Below are positions 42,997-52,259 of a stretch of 64,000 bases of DNA, piece by piece; within the stretch, counting starts at the first letter, position 1; each line of letters opens with the position of its first letter. The DNA lies in NCBI GenBank assembly GCA_023404955.1, contig JAEXZY010000143.1, positions 1-64,000 on the forward strand. The letters run 5' to 3'. The translations under genes were made by a program, and so were the position numbers. The notes beneath the pieces were generated by a model, which saw nothing but the letters and a program-made list of their open reading frames with translations, did no database searches and had not been told where the DNA came from. This stretch comes from Actinomycetes bacterium (lineage in GTDB: Bacteria; Actinomycetota; Actinomycetes; Mycobacteriales; Mycobacteriaceae).

Positions 42997-44788
42997 GCGT
43001 CAACTCCTCGGACGAGGCCGGCAACGCCCGGACGCGGTGCGCGGCCCGCAGGAACCGACCGGTGCGCTGGGTGCCGACGAGGTCGGTCAGCGCACCGTCG
43101 CGAAACACCGCGCGCCCGCCGACGAGCACCGCGGTCACCGTCTCGTCGTTGCGATTGACCATGCGCGGCAGATCGCCGTACTGCTCGACCGGCGACTCGG
43201 CGTAGCGGTCGAGGGACTCGTCGAGACGTTCGGGGTCGATCACGACGACGTCGGCGCGGTCGCCGATTCGCAGGTGACCGGCATCGATGCGATACCAGTC
43301 CGCCAGTTCTCCGGTGAGCCGGTGCACCGCCTGCTCGACGGTCATGAACGGCCTGCCCGCGCGCTCGGCGTCACGGACGTGCCGCAGCAGCCGCAACCCC
43401 ATGTTGTAGAACGCCATGTTGCGCAGATGGGCGCCGGCATCCGAGAAACCCATCTGCACACCGGGATCGCGCGCCAGGGCTTTGAGCACCTCCGGCCGGT
43501 GGTTGGAGATCGTGGTGCGCCACCGCAGCGCCGTGCCGTGTTCGAGCACCAGGTCGAGGAACGCGTCCACGGGATGCAGGCCGCCGCGATCCTTGCCGAC
43601 CTGACCGAACGACTTGCCGATCACCGAAGTGTCGGGACAGTCCACGATCTCGGCGTCGAAGAAGTCCCGATGCCACACCCGCATGCCGAACTTGGCGTCG
43701 TAGTCGCGACGGAACCTGCGCCGGTAGTTCTCGTCGCGCAGCAGAGCGTTGCGCTCCACCTCGTCGCGCAGGTGCAGGGCGGCCGCGCCGGCGCCGAACT
43801 CCTCGAAGATCACCAGATCGATACCGTCGGCGTACACCTCGAACGGGACCGGCAGGTGCTGCCAGCGGAAATCCCCGCCCAAGCTGTTGACCACCTTGGC
43901 GAGCGGGCCCAGGATCTTGACCGCCACCGGGTTGGACTTGACGTCCGCGGCGGACAGCAGGCTGGTCTTGAGCGGATTGCGGATGATGCCCAGGGACTGG
44001 AACGCCTGGGAGCCGATGTTGAACGGGTTCTCGATGTCGGGTCCGGACTGCAGGACCCGCCCGGCGCGCCGCAGCAGCGCCTTGAGCCGGCGCAACTCCC
44101 GCGGTTTGGCGTAGGTCGAGGGCAGCGTTCGCGAGCGGCAGACCTCCCCATCGAGCTTGTCGAAAAGCAACTGCTGGGAAGACATTCCGACGAATCCGGC
44201 GCGCAACGCCTCGGCGAGCATGCTCTCCATTCGCGCCTGCTCGGCCCTGGTGGGCCGCTCGTGCGAGCGGGTGGCGCGATCGAGGCCCATCACCGCGGCG
44301 CGCATGTCGGAGTGCCCGATGAACGCGGCGACATTGGGCCCGAGTGGACGGTCTTCCAGCGCGGCGATGTACTCCTCGCCATTGCGCCAGGTCTTGTGCT
44401 GCTCGATGGCCGCGACCACGTGCTGGCGGGGGATCGCCTCGACCCGGCCGAAGATGTCGCCGGCGTCGCCTCCGTCAACGTAGACGGTGGACAGCGAACA
44501 CGAGCCGAGCAGCACGGTGGTTACCCCGTGGCGCAGTGACTCGGACAGCGCGGGCCCGCCGAGCACCTCGACGTCGTAGTGGGTGTGGATGTCGAGCATG
44601 CCGGGCAGCACCCATTTACCTGTCGCATCGATCACCTGGGCGCAGTCCGCGTCGGCGAGGTCGTCCTCCGAGATCGCCGCGACGTGGCCGTCTTGGATCG
44701 CGATGGTGCGCACCGCGGACGGGGCGGCGGTGCCGTCGAACCAGCGACCGTTGCGGATGATCGTGTCGTAGCTCACAGTGCTGCTCAC
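42986..44788 (-). CDS. Amidohydrolase, N-acyl-D-amino-acid deacylase-like
   Basis: A 600-aa metal-dependent hydrolase of the D-aminoacylase/amidohydrolase-3 type. Visible are the composite beta-sandwich (IRNGRWFDGTAAPSAVRTIAIQDG), the first metal motif DIHTHYDV, a His-rich middle (AFIGHSDMR, TTISNHRP) and a C-terminal Asp (MGFSDAGAH). The substrate is not certain: N-acyl amino acids or related amides are likely. GTG 44788 is preferred; GTG 44776 is possible. Divergent from the dienelactone hydrolase gene (60 bp). Confidence 0.78.
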   Translation of the reverse strand: MSSTVSYDTIIRNGRWFDGTAAPSAVRTIAIQDGHVAAISEDDLADADCAQVIDATGKWVLPGMLDIHTHYDVEVLGGPALSESLRHGVTTVLLGSCSLSTVYVDGGDAGDIFGRVEAIPRQHVVAAIEQHKTWRNGEEYIAALEDRPLGPNVAAFIGHSDMRAAVMGLDRATRSHERPTRAEQARMESMLAEALRAGFVGMSSQQLLFDKLDGEVCRSRTLPSTYAKPRELRRLKALLRRAGRVLQSGPDIENPFNIGSQAFQSLGIIRNPLKTSLLSAADVKSNPVAVKILGPLAKVVNSLGGDFRWQHLPVPFEVYADGIDLVIFEEFGAGAAALHLRDEVERNALLRDENYRRRFRRDYDAKFGMRVWHRDFFDAEIVDCPDTSVIGKSFGQVGKDRGGLHPVDAFLDLVLEHGTALRWRTTISNHRPEVLKALARDPGVQMGFSDAGAHLRNMAFYNMGLRLLRHVRDAERAGRPFMTVEQAVHRLTGELADWYRIDAGHLRIGDRADVVVIDPERLDESLDRYAESPVEQYGDLPRMVNRNDETVTAVLVGGRAVFRDGALTDLVGTQRTGRFLRAAHRVRALPASSEELTRVG

Positions 44789-44848
44789 GTCCCCATCGAA
44801 CAGGGCGCCACGACAGGTGTCAACGACATCGTGAACACTTTCACCAAA

Positions 44849-45823
44849 ATGTCTACCCGACCGCGGCGCATAATCGAGAAGGTGACGCCGCTGCAGCGCT
44901 ACATCGCCGAGGAAATCGCCACCGACCACGTCGACGGCCTGCTGTCCCGCCGGGAAGCGCTACGCCGGCTCGCGCTACTGGGGGTGAGCGCGGCCAGCGC
45001 ATCGGCCCTGATCGCCGCGTGCGCCGACAACGCCGGAGCGCCTACGTCCACCACATCCGAGGAGTCCAGCCCGGCAGGCTCGGCCGGCACGCCGCAGTCG
45101 AGCTCGCCGCCCCGGCGCGAACCGCCGGGACAGGCCGCGGCGCTGCCGACCGCGCCGGTGACCTGGGCCGGTCCCGCGGGACAACTTCAGGGTGCCTGGG
45201 CAGAGGCAGAGAACCCGCGCGGCGGCATCCTGGTCATCCACGAGAACAAGGGCCTCACCGACTGGGTGCGGTCGGTCGCCGGCCGGCTCGCGGGCGCGGG
45301 CTACTCGGCCCTGGCCGTCGACCTGCTGTCGGGCCGCGGCGGCACCGCCACGTTCACCGACCCCGCGGCCGCCACCGCCGCACTCGGCGAGCGTCCGCCC
45401 GCCGACATGGTGGCCGATCTGCAGTCCGGCATTGCCGAGGTCGCGCGCCGCACCCCCGGCCGCAAGCTCGCCGCGATCGGGTTCTGCATGGGCGGCGGGC
45501 TGGTGTGGCGGCTGCTCGACGCGGGGGTTCCGCAGCTCGCCGCGGCGTTCCCGTTCTACGGACCCACCCCCGATGACCCCGACTTCTCGAAGTCTGCCGG
45601 GGTCGCCGTTCTCGGCTTCTACGGCGCGCTCGACCAGCGGGTCAACGCCACCGAACCGGCCGCCCGCGCCGCGCTCGAAAAAGCCGGACTGGTCCACGAA
45701 CTCGTCACCGAGCCGGGCGCCAACCACGCCTTCTTCAACGACACGGGGGAGCGTTTCGACCAGACGGCGGCCGACGACGCCTGGCGCCGCACGCTCGACT
45801 GGCTCGTCGTCCACGTCGGCTGA
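44849..45823 (+). CDS. Tat-exported dienelactone hydrolase-family lipoprotein
   Basis: A 324-aa alpha/beta hydrolase. A cytosolic lead of about 30 residues precedes a twin-arginine motif (SRREALRRLALL, Arg34-Arg35) and a hydrophobic stretch ending in a lipobox (ALIAAC, Cys58), so it should be folded, exported by Tat and lipidated. The DLH triad is intact: Cys213 (GFCMGGG), Asp262 (GALDQR) and His293 (GANHAFF). A low-complexity Ser/Pro linker (61-100) separates anchor and enzyme. ATG 44849 chosen; GTG 44882 is also before the Tat motif. Confidence 0.82.
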   Translation: MSTRPRRIIEKVTPLQRYIAEEIATDHVDGLLSRREALRRLALLGVSAASASALIAACADNAGAPTSTTSEESSPAGSAGTPQSSSPPRREPPGQAAALPTAPVTWAGPAGQLQGAWAEAENPRGGILVIHENKGLTDWVRSVAGRLAGAGYSALAVDLLSGRGGTATFTDPAAATAALGERPPADMVADLQSGIAEVARRTPGRKLAAIGFCMGGGLVWRLLDAGVPQLAAAFPFYGPTPDDPDFSKSAGVAVLGFYGALDQRVNATEPAARAALEKAGLVHELVTEPGANHAFFNDTGERFDQTAADDAWRRTLDWLVVHVG

Positions 45824-45898
45824 CCCCGTCGACCGCTGTTCGGCAACGCGCCACCTCGCCGTCGGCTTCTCCACATCCGGGCAGGCTCTGATGCCACC

Positions 45899-47005
45899 AT
45901 GCGGGTCGTCCAGGTGGCCAACTTCTACGGACCCCGATCCGGTGGCCTGCGCACCGCGGTCGACCGGCTCGGGGCGGAGTACCGCGCCGCCGGACACGAC
46001 GTGTTCCTCGTCGTCCCCGGCTCGCGCCGAGAATGGACCACCACCGAGACCGGTGTCGTGCGCATCACGCTGCCCGCCTTCGAGATTCCCTTCACCGGGG
46101 GATACCGCGCGGCGTCACCCCGGCCCGTGACGGCGCTTCTCGAGGCGCTGCGACCGGATGCGCTCGAGGTGTCCGACCGGCTGACGCTGCGCTCGCTGGG
46201 TCCGTGGGGCCGTCGCCGCGGGGTGTCCACGGTGATGATCTCCCACGAGCGGCTCGACCGGCTGGTGGGCCAGATGCTGCCCGCGCGGTGGGCTGAAGCG
46301 GTGGCTGACACCGCCAATCGCCGGACGGCCGGCAATTACGACGTGGTGGTGTGCACGACGACGTTCGCGCGGCAGGAGTTCGACCGCATCGGTGCGACGA
46401 ATGCCGTGACCGTGCCCCTCGGAGTCGATCTCGACCAATTCCACCCGCGGCACCGCTCGGCGGCAGTGCGGGCGCGGTGGGCCGGTGCCGGACAGACGCT
46501 GCTGGTGCACTGTGGCCGGCTCTCGATCGAGAAGCATCCGCATCGGAGCATCGATGCCGTTGCCGCCCTGCGTGATTCGGGCGTCGATGCCCGCCTGGTG
46601 GTGGTCGGGGAAGGCCCGCTGCGGGCTCGTCTGGAACGACAGGCTCGGGGGCTTCCAGTCGACTTCACCGGATTCGTGGGGTGCCGTGACACCGTGGCGG
46701 CAATACTGGCCAGTGCCGACGTCGCGCTCGCTCCCGGCCCGCACGAGACCTTCGGCCTGGCCGCGCTCGAAGCGCTCGCGTGCGGAACGCCGGCGGTGGT
46801 GTCGCGGACCTCCGCACTCGCCGAGATCCTCACCCAGGACAGCGGCGCCGTGGCAGACAACGATCCACGCGCGATCGCACACGCCGTCACCGCGGTGATC
46901 AACCGGCCCGAAGGCCACCGCAGGCACAGCGCCCGGCGCCGGGCCGAGCAGTTCACCTGGCCCCGTTCGGCGGCCGGGATGCTCAGCGCGCTGCGTCTGC
47001 ACTGA
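45899..47005 (+). CDS. GT4-family glycosyltransferase
   Basis: A 368-aa GT-B fold retaining glycosyltransferase. The N-terminal glycine loop is FYGPRSGGLRTAV; the C-terminal nucleotide-sugar domain includes HCGRLSIEKHPHRSIDA and the EX7E motif (PHETFGLAALEALACGTP). Mycobacterial relatives use GDP-mannose or UDP-sugars to build glycolipids and mannosides; donor and acceptor are not identified here. No signal peptide. ATG 45899. Confidence 0.85.
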   Translation: MRVVQVANFYGPRSGGLRTAVDRLGAEYRAAGHDVFLVVPGSRREWTTTETGVVRITLPAFEIPFTGGYRAASPRPVTALLEALRPDALEVSDRLTLRSLGPWGRRRGVSTVMISHERLDRLVGQMLPARWAEAVADTANRRTAGNYDVVVCTTTFARQEFDRIGATNAVTVPLGVDLDQFHPRHRSAAVRARWAGAGQTLLVHCGRLSIEKHPHRSIDAVAALRDSGVDARLVVVGEGPLRARLERQARGLPVDFTGFVGCRDTVAAILASADVALAPGPHETFGLAALEALACGTPAVVSRTSALAEILTQDSGAVADNDPRAIAHAVTAVINRPEGHRRHSARRRAEQFTWPRSAAGMLSALRLH

Positions 47006-47104
47006 GACCGGCCGGCGGTTTAGCGCCGCGACGGCCCGGGCATCCGAGCCCTTATTGATGGGGTCGTCAACGTCGTGCGATCCCACGCGAGCTGAGGAGC
47101 CGTC

Positions 47105-47599
47105 ATGGACAGCAACAACACCGTCTGGATCGTGGTGGCAGTGGTCGCCGCGATCCTTGTGATCGCGGCGATCGTGCTCGCCGCGCGCAAGTCCCGCAAC
47201 AAGCGCCGCGCAGCCGAAGCCGACCGCATCCGTGAAGAAGTTCACCACGACAGCCAGCGCGTGCAGCGTCAGGCCACGCTGGTGGAGGAGACCGAGGCCA
47301 AGGCCCGCGCCGCCCAGGCCGAGGCCGACGCCAAGGCAGCCGAGGCCGCCCGGTTGGCCGACACCGCTGCGGGCCGTCGCGACGCGCTGACCAGCTCTCA
47401 GCAGCACCTCGACGCGCGCCGCGAGCACGCCGACAAGCTCGATCCGCGGGTCCGTCGCTCGGACACCGACGTCACCGCTGACGACAACGGCGCGGTGGCC
47501 GGGGGTCGACACAGCAGCCGCGACGACGAGGTTCGTGCGGCCGACCGGGGTGTCGAGCACGAGACGCATCGCGTCGCCCCGGACGCCCGCAGGAACTGA
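47105..47599 (+). CDS. Single-pass membrane protein with coiled-coil domain
   Basis: A 164-aa protein: one transmembrane helix (residues about 7-27), a basic stop-transfer segment (ARKSRNKRR), then an Ala/Glu/Lys-rich coiled coil (about 35-95) and a charged, disordered tail. Such proteins often have envelope or stress roles; none can be assigned. GAGGAG lies 8 nt before the ATG. It ends 7 bp from the convergent CYP124 gene. Confidence 0.7.
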   Translation: MDSNNTVWIVVAVVAAILVIAAIVLAARKSRNKRRAAEADRIREEVHHDSQRVQRQATLVEETEAKARAAQAEADAKAAEAARLADTAAGRRDALTSSQQHLDARREHADKLDPRVRRSDTDVTADDNGAVAGGRHSSRDDEVRAADRGVEHETHRVAPDARRN

Positions 47600-47606
47600 C
47601 GCCCGG

Positions 47607-48920
47607 TCAGACGGTCCAGACGACCGGCAACCGCTTGATGCCGTGGATGAACGCCGACTGCAATCGGTCGGGTTCACCGACAGCGCGCAGATCGGGCACG
47701 GCGCGGTGCAGTTCCTCGAACGCCACGGTGATCTCCCGGCGGGCCAGGTTGGCGCCCAGGCAGAAGTGCGCTCCGCCGCCTCCGAACCCCAGGTGTGGGT
47801 TCGGGTGGCGTCGCACGTCGAAGGTCCACGGATCGGAGAACTTCGTCTCGTCGCGGTTGGCCGAGCCGTACCACAGGGTGACCTTGTCGCCGGCCGCGAT
47901 CCGCACGCCACTCAGCTCCACATCGCGGGTGGCCGTGCGCCGCATGTAGGCCACCGGTGACGCCCACCGCACGATCTCCTCGACGGCGGTCGGCGCGATG
48001 GCCGAGTAGTCGGACCACCACAGATCGCGCTGCTCGGGGTAGCGGCTCAGCGCCAGCACGCCGTGGCTGATCGCGTTGCGGGTGGTCTCGTTGCCTGCCA
48101 CGACGAGCAGGATGAAGAAGGACGCGACCTCGGCCGACGTGAGGCGTTCGCCGTCGAGTTCGGCGGCGACCAGGGCCGTGGTCAGGTCGTCGGCGGGATT
48201 GTCGCGCCGGTCGTCGGCCAGTGCGGTGGCATACGCCCCGATGGCCATCGCGACCGAGACGAATTCCTCGAAGTCGGTCGCGATGTCGGGGTCCCCGAAA
48301 CCGAGGATCACGTTGGTCCAGTGGAAGACGCGCTGATGGTCCGACTCGGGGATGCCCATCATGTCGCAGATGATCTGCAGCGGCAGCGGCCCGGAGAACT
48401 CGGCCACCAGATCGGCCCGGCCCTCCGGATGCGCGGCCACCATGTCGGCTACCAGCCGAGCCGCCCGCGCACGCACCGAATCTTCGATCAGGGCAAGCAC
48501 TTTCGGGGTGAACGCGCTGCGCACGATGTTGCGCAGCCGGGTGTGCCGCGGATCGTCCATCGCGATCATCGAGCCGAAGTACTCAGCCAACTCCGGTGAC
48601 TGGTCTCCGATCACGATGCCGCCGGCCGAGCTGAAGATCTCCGGATGCCTGCTGGCGTAGAACACGTCGTCGTAGCGGGTGAGCGCCCAGTGCCCAGCGA
48701 CCTCGGCCTCCCCGTCGGGGCCCTCCGCCATGAACGCGTCGAAGAAGCGGACGGGTGCGTCCCGGCGCAGCGTCGCGAACGCGCCGTCACGGACGTCGTC
48801 GTCGAGTCCCCAGAACTCCCACGATCCCAGGTCGGCGTCCGCCAGCGCGATGTCGGGCGGGGGAGTGCCGTTCACCCGGGTCATGTCCGCGAGATCGGTG
48901 TCGAGTTCGGGGCTGCCCAT
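47607..48920 (-). CDS. cyp124: Cytochrome P450 CYP124-type
   Basis: A 437-aa soluble P450. The haem-thiolate loop is FGGGGAHFCLG with Cys387, the I-helix oxygen motif is AGNETTRN and the K-helix ExxR lies in EEIVRWASP. It matches remembered M. tuberculosis CYP124 over long segments (RVNGTPPP, LRRDAPVRFF-type start, FGSMIAMDDPRHTRLRNIV, GIPESDHQRVFHWTNVILGFGDPD). CYP124 omega-hydroxylates methyl-branched lipids such as phytanic acid and isoprenoids, and cholestenone. Redox partners are not encoded here. Confidence 0.93.
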   Translation of the reverse strand: MGSPELDTDLADMTRVNGTPPPDIALADADLGSWEFWGLDDDVRDGAFATLRRDAPVRFFDAFMAEGPDGEAEVAGHWALTRYDDVFYASRHPEIFSSAGGIVIGDQSPELAEYFGSMIAMDDPRHTRLRNIVRSAFTPKVLALIEDSVRARAARLVADMVAAHPEGRADLVAEFSGPLPLQIICDMMGIPESDHQRVFHWTNVILGFGDPDIATDFEEFVSVAMAIGAYATALADDRRDNPADDLTTALVAAELDGERLTSAEVASFFILLVVAGNETTRNAISHGVLALSRYPEQRDLWWSDYSAIAPTAVEEIVRWASPVAYMRRTATRDVELSGVRIAAGDKVTLWYGSANRDETKFSDPWTFDVRRHPNPHLGFGGGGAHFCLGANLARREITVAFEELHRAVPDLRAVGEPDRLQSAFIHGIKRLPVVWTV

Positions 48921-48937
48921 GCATCCCGAGCGTAGCG

Positions 48938-49333
48938 TCAGGGCCGCGCTTCATGGCCCTTTCTGCCCTGGGTGCGGCGGTCCTCCTTCATCCGCGCCTC
49001 GTGCAGGTGGCGTTGGCCCCCGACCAGCTCGTCGCGGATGCTCTTCTCCTGGTCGCGCACGACATTCCAGTAGACGTCCTCGAACTCCTCGATGATCTGG
49101 AACGTCCACCGCCCCTCGAGCACGTTGCGCCCGACCACCTCGGTCTCCAACCGCTCGGCGACATCGTCGTGGCCCGCGTCGCGCAGCGCGTCGCACGCCT
49201 CACCCATCAGCAGATCCGCCCGGCCCATCAGCTGGTGGAACGAATACAGATGTCCCCGTGCACGCTCCACCCACTCCAGCGCTTCGGTCACCTTGCCGAC
49301 GGCGTCGACCGTGGCGTCACTTGCGTCAGTCAC
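48938..49333 (-). CDS. Conserved hypothetical helical protein
   Basis: A 131-aa protein predicted to be nearly all helical: EALEWVERARGHLYSFHQLMGRADLLMGEACDALRDAG and RWTFQIIEEFEDVYWNVVRDQE. No signal or membrane segment and no recognised family motif; codon use is ordinary. GTG 49333. It lies 17 bp upstream of CYP124 on the same strand and may share its transcript. Confidence 0.65.
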   Translation of the reverse strand: MTDASDATVDAVGKVTEALEWVERARGHLYSFHQLMGRADLLMGEACDALRDAGHDDVAERLETEVVGRNVLEGRWTFQIIEEFEDVYWNVVRDQEKSIRDELVGGQRHLHEARMKEDRRTQGRKGHEARP

Positions 49334-49404
49334 GTCGGCGAAGTACCCACCTCGCCCCGCGAGAATCCCCCCGGTTCTGTCGAGAATCTGACAGCTCGGA
49401 ATCG

Positions 49405-49623
49405 TTACCGGTCGAAGTCGTCGTCGATCGGAACCTCGATGGTCTGCTCGATCAGATCGGCCTCACTGGCCTGCCAGTCCCGCTCGTCGGCCACCCGATC
49501 AGCGTCTCGGAAGACGTCGTCTGCGGGCTCGTCGGCAGCCTCGCTGGGGTCGGCAGGAGCTCGCTGCTCGGCCACGTCGGCTTCGGGAGCGTCGTCGAAC
49601 GGGTCGTCCTGGGGTCTCGTCAC
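49405..49623 (-). CDS. Small acidic protein
   Basis: A 72-aa, strongly acidic, probably disordered protein (TRPQDDPFDDAPEADV...) with a more ordered C-terminal segment (RDWQASEADLIEQTIEVPIDDDF) that looks conserved. Function unknown. GTG start. It sits 71 bp upstream of the 131-aa hypothetical gene and is divergent from the methyltransferase gene. Confidence 0.55.
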   Translation of the reverse strand: MTRPQDDPFDDAPEADVAEQRAPADPSEAADEPADDVFRDADRVADERDWQASEADLIEQTIEVPIDDDFDR

Positions 49624-49830
49624 GGCGGGTTACCTCCGACGGTCGTAGGGCGGTTCGGCGGTCTCCCCACGATAGTTCGCCGCGCACGAGGGCACACGGG
49701 CCCGCCCGGCGATTCACGGTCATCCGGCGCGCTCGGGTACTGTGCAGAGCAACTTTCGCCCCGGACGAGACAGGCCCTCGAAGACGCTGGGGCCACCCTC
49801 GCAAGCACTCGAGATTCAAAGGTCAGTGAT

Positions 49831-50715
49831 TTGCCAGACACCACCAACGGAACCCAGGATCTGACTCCGCATTTCGAGGACGTCCAGTCGCACTACGACC
49901 TGTCGGACGACTTCTACCGGCTGTTCCTGGATCCCACGCAGACCTACAGCTGCGCCTACTTCGAGCGCGACGACATGACGCTCGAGGAAGCCCAGCTGGC
50001 CAAGATCGACCTTTCGCTGGGCAAGCTCGGCCTCGAGCCCGGCATGACGCTGCTCGACGTCGGCTGCGGCTGGGGCGCGACCATCAAGCGGGCGGTCGAG
50101 AAGTACGACGTGAACGTGGTCGGCCTGACGCTGAGCCGCAACCAGCAGGCTCACGTGCAGAAGGTCCTCGACGGTCTCGACAGCCCACGCAGCAAGCGCG
50201 TGCTGCTGCAGGGCTGGGAACAATTCCACGAGCCGGTGGATCGCATCGTGTCGATCGGCGCGTTCGAGCACTTCGGCCGTGACCGCTACGACGAGTTCTT
50301 CAGCCGGGCCTACGACGTGTTGCCCGCCGACGGCGTGATGATGCTGCACACGATCGTCAAGCCGGACGACGACGAGTTCGCCGCGAGGAATCTGCCGGTC
50401 ACGATGACCAAGATCAGGTTCTTCAAGTTCATCATGGACGAGATCTTCCCCGGCGGCGATCTTCCGCAGCCGGTGAAGGTCAAGAGCCACGCCACCAAGG
50501 CCGGCTTCGGCGTCGGCCTCGTTCAGCCGCTGCGGCTGCACTACGCGCGCACGCTGGACCTGTGGGCCGCCGCGCTCGAGGCCAACAAGGACCAGGCCAT
50601 CGCGATCCAGTCCGAAGAGGTCTACGAGCGCTACATGAAGTACCTGACCGGGTGCGCCGACCTGTTCCGCGACGGCTACACCGACATCTGCCAGTTCACG
50701 CTCACCAAGAGCTGA
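49831..50715 (+). CDS. Mycolic acid methyltransferase / cyclopropane synthase (MmaA/CmaA family)
   Basis: A 294-aa SAM-dependent enzyme that modifies meromycolate chains. The SAM motif is LLDVGCGWGATIKRAVE, preceded by the family signatures HFEDVQSHYDLSDDFYRLFLDPTQTYSCAYFERDDMTLEEAQ and followed by GWEQFHEPVDRIVSIGAFEHFG. It is closest, from memory, to MmaA2-like sequences, but paralogs are too similar to name it. The start is TTG 49831, with AAAGG about 10 nt upstream; no ATG or GTG in frame fits. The 207-bp upstream region should carry its promoter. Confidence 0.9.
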   Translation: MPDTTNGTQDLTPHFEDVQSHYDLSDDFYRLFLDPTQTYSCAYFERDDMTLEEAQLAKIDLSLGKLGLEPGMTLLDVGCGWGATIKRAVEKYDVNVVGLTLSRNQQAHVQKVLDGLDSPRSKRVLLQGWEQFHEPVDRIVSIGAFEHFGRDRYDEFFSRAYDVLPADGVMMLHTIVKPDDDEFAARNLPVTMTKIRFFKFIMDEIFPGGDLPQPVKVKSHATKAGFGVGLVQPLRLHYARTLDLWAAALEANKDQAIAIQSEEVYERYMKYLTGCADLFRDGYTDICQFTLTKS

Positions 50716-50723
50716 TCAGGGCT

Positions 50724-51776
50724 TCAGGTAGGACGCTTCAGGTAGGACCGGGCCGGCTGGCCCGGTTCCCCGCCCGCCGCGTCGCGCCGCCGGGCCGCCA
50801 TCCCGGCGAGAGCCTCGAATACCACCCGGTGCGCGGCGTTGACCGTCAACTCGGCGTGGTCGTAGGCCGGCGCCACCTCGACGACGTCGACGCCGGCCAC
50901 ATCGTGTTCGTAACAGAGCTGACGCACCATACGGAGCAGGTCAGCACTGGTGATCCCGCCCGGCTCCGGGGTGCCGGTGCCGGGCGCGTGTGCCGGGTCG
51001 AGCACATCGATGTCGACCGAGACGTAGAGCTTGTCGGCCTTGGCCAGTGCCTCGCCGACCGCGTCGGCCATCACCGCCTTGAAGCCGCGCTCCCAGATCT
51101 CCTGCATCGTGTGCCAGGTCATCTTCTGCTCTTGCATCCACTCGAAGGTGTCCTGCGGCGGCCAGTAACCGCGCAGACCCACCTGCACGAAGTGCGAGCC
51201 GGGCACCGCGCCCGATTCGATCAGCCGTCGCATCGGGGTGCCGTGACTGGCCAGGTTGCCCTCGATCTCGTCGGCGGTGTCGGCATGCGCGTCGAAGTGC
51301 ACGATCCCGACGTTGCCGTAGCCGTGCACGTCGGCGACCGCCGTGGCGGCCGGCCAGGTGATGGAGTGGTCACCCCCGAGGATCACCGGGACGATGCCGC
51401 GGCTGGCGATCGCCGCCACACGCTCCTTGATGTTCTGGTGCGACACCTCGGTCTGCCCGTGCGGGCAGTAGGCGTCGCCGAAGTCGACGACCTCGAGCCA
51501 GTCGAAGATCTCCAGGCCCAGGTCCATGTGGTACGTGCCGGGCTCATACGCGGTGGCGCGGATCGCCCGCGGACCGAAGCGGGCCCCGGGTCGGTTCGTG
51601 GTGGCGATGTCGAACGGCGCGCCGACGATCGCGACGTCAGGCCGCCAGGAGTCGAGCTGCGCGGTCTCGGTCAGGAACGGCCGGTGCCCGAACGACGCCA
51701 CGCCCGCGTACGCGAGCTCCAGCTGCTCGACCATGCCGGGCGGGAGATCGCGCTGGTGTCCATGGTCGTGTCCCAT
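50724..51776 (-). CDS. Ureohydrolase (agmatinase/guanidinobutyrase type)
   Basis: A 350-aa binuclear manganese enzyme of the arginase family. Metal ligands are in GGDHSITWP, VHFDAHADT and SVDIDVLDPAHAPGTGTPEPGG. It hydrolyses a guanidino compound to urea and an amine; agmatinase or guanidinobutyrase is most likely, as no arginase-specific features are seen. An exact 14-bp tandem duplication (50721-50748) alters the last residues: without it the protein would end SYLKP instead of SYLKRPT. ATG 51776. Confidence 0.85.
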   Translation of the reverse strand: MGHDHGHQRDLPPGMVEQLELAYAGVASFGHRPFLTETAQLDSWRPDVAIVGAPFDIATTNRPGARFGPRAIRATAYEPGTYHMDLGLEIFDWLEVVDFGDAYCPHGQTEVSHQNIKERVAAIASRGIVPVILGGDHSITWPAATAVADVHGYGNVGIVHFDAHADTADEIEGNLASHGTPMRRLIESGAVPGSHFVQVGLRGYWPPQDTFEWMQEQKMTWHTMQEIWERGFKAVMADAVGEALAKADKLYVSVDIDVLDPAHAPGTGTPEPGGITSADLLRMVRQLCYEHDVAGVDVVEVAPAYDHAELTVNAAHRVVFEALAGMAARRRDAAGGEPGQPARSYLKRPT

Positions 51777-51792
51777 GCGAGGACCGTACCGG

Positions 51793-52224
51793 TCATCCCG
51801 CGCCGCGGCCGGTCAATGCGGCGCGCAGCGCATCCGGCACGGGACGCTTGGCCCAATCGTCTGTCGAGACCACCACATAGGTGTTGGCACCGCGGACCGC
51901 GACCTGCTCGGCGTCCTCGGGTTCGTGCGCGGCCCGCCGCCGCACCGCGAACCCGATGGTGAAGCTGGTGGTGCCCACCCGCGTGCACGCGGCGTCGACC
52001 CGCACGACATCCCGCCAGCGCACAGGCGCAGCGAAGTCGATGTCACTGTGCACCACCTGGAAGTCGTAGCCGCCGGCGATCAGGTCGGCGTAGGTGGCGC
52101 CGCAGTGTTCCAGGAGGCCGGTGCACGCCTCGTCGAACCAGGTGAGGTAGTGGCCGTTGAACACCACCCCCTGCTGGTCGATCTCTGCGTAGCGGGGCAC
52201 CACGGGCAGCGAGTATCTGGACAT
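51793..52224 (-). CDS. Acyl-CoA thioesterase (hotdog fold, 4HBT/YbgC type)
   Basis: A 143-aa single hotdog-domain thioesterase. The catalytic Asp region RYAEIDQQGVVFNGHYLTWFDEACTGLL is typical of the 4-hydroxybenzoyl-CoA thioesterase/FadM group. It hydrolyses an acyl-CoA in the cytosol. ATG 52224 begins the domain (MSRYSLPVVPRYAEID), although the frame is open further. Divergent from the dehydratase gene with only 35 bp between starts. Confidence 0.82.
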   Translation of the reverse strand: MSRYSLPVVPRYAEIDQQGVVFNGHYLTWFDEACTGLLEHCGATYADLIAGGYDFQVVHSDIDFAAPVRWRDVVRVDAACTRVGTTSFTIGFAVRRRAAHEPEDAEQVAVRGANTYVVVSTDDWAKRPVPDALRAALTGRGAG

Positions 52225-52259
52225 CACCGACGACTGTAGGGGTGGGGCAGACTCGAGCC

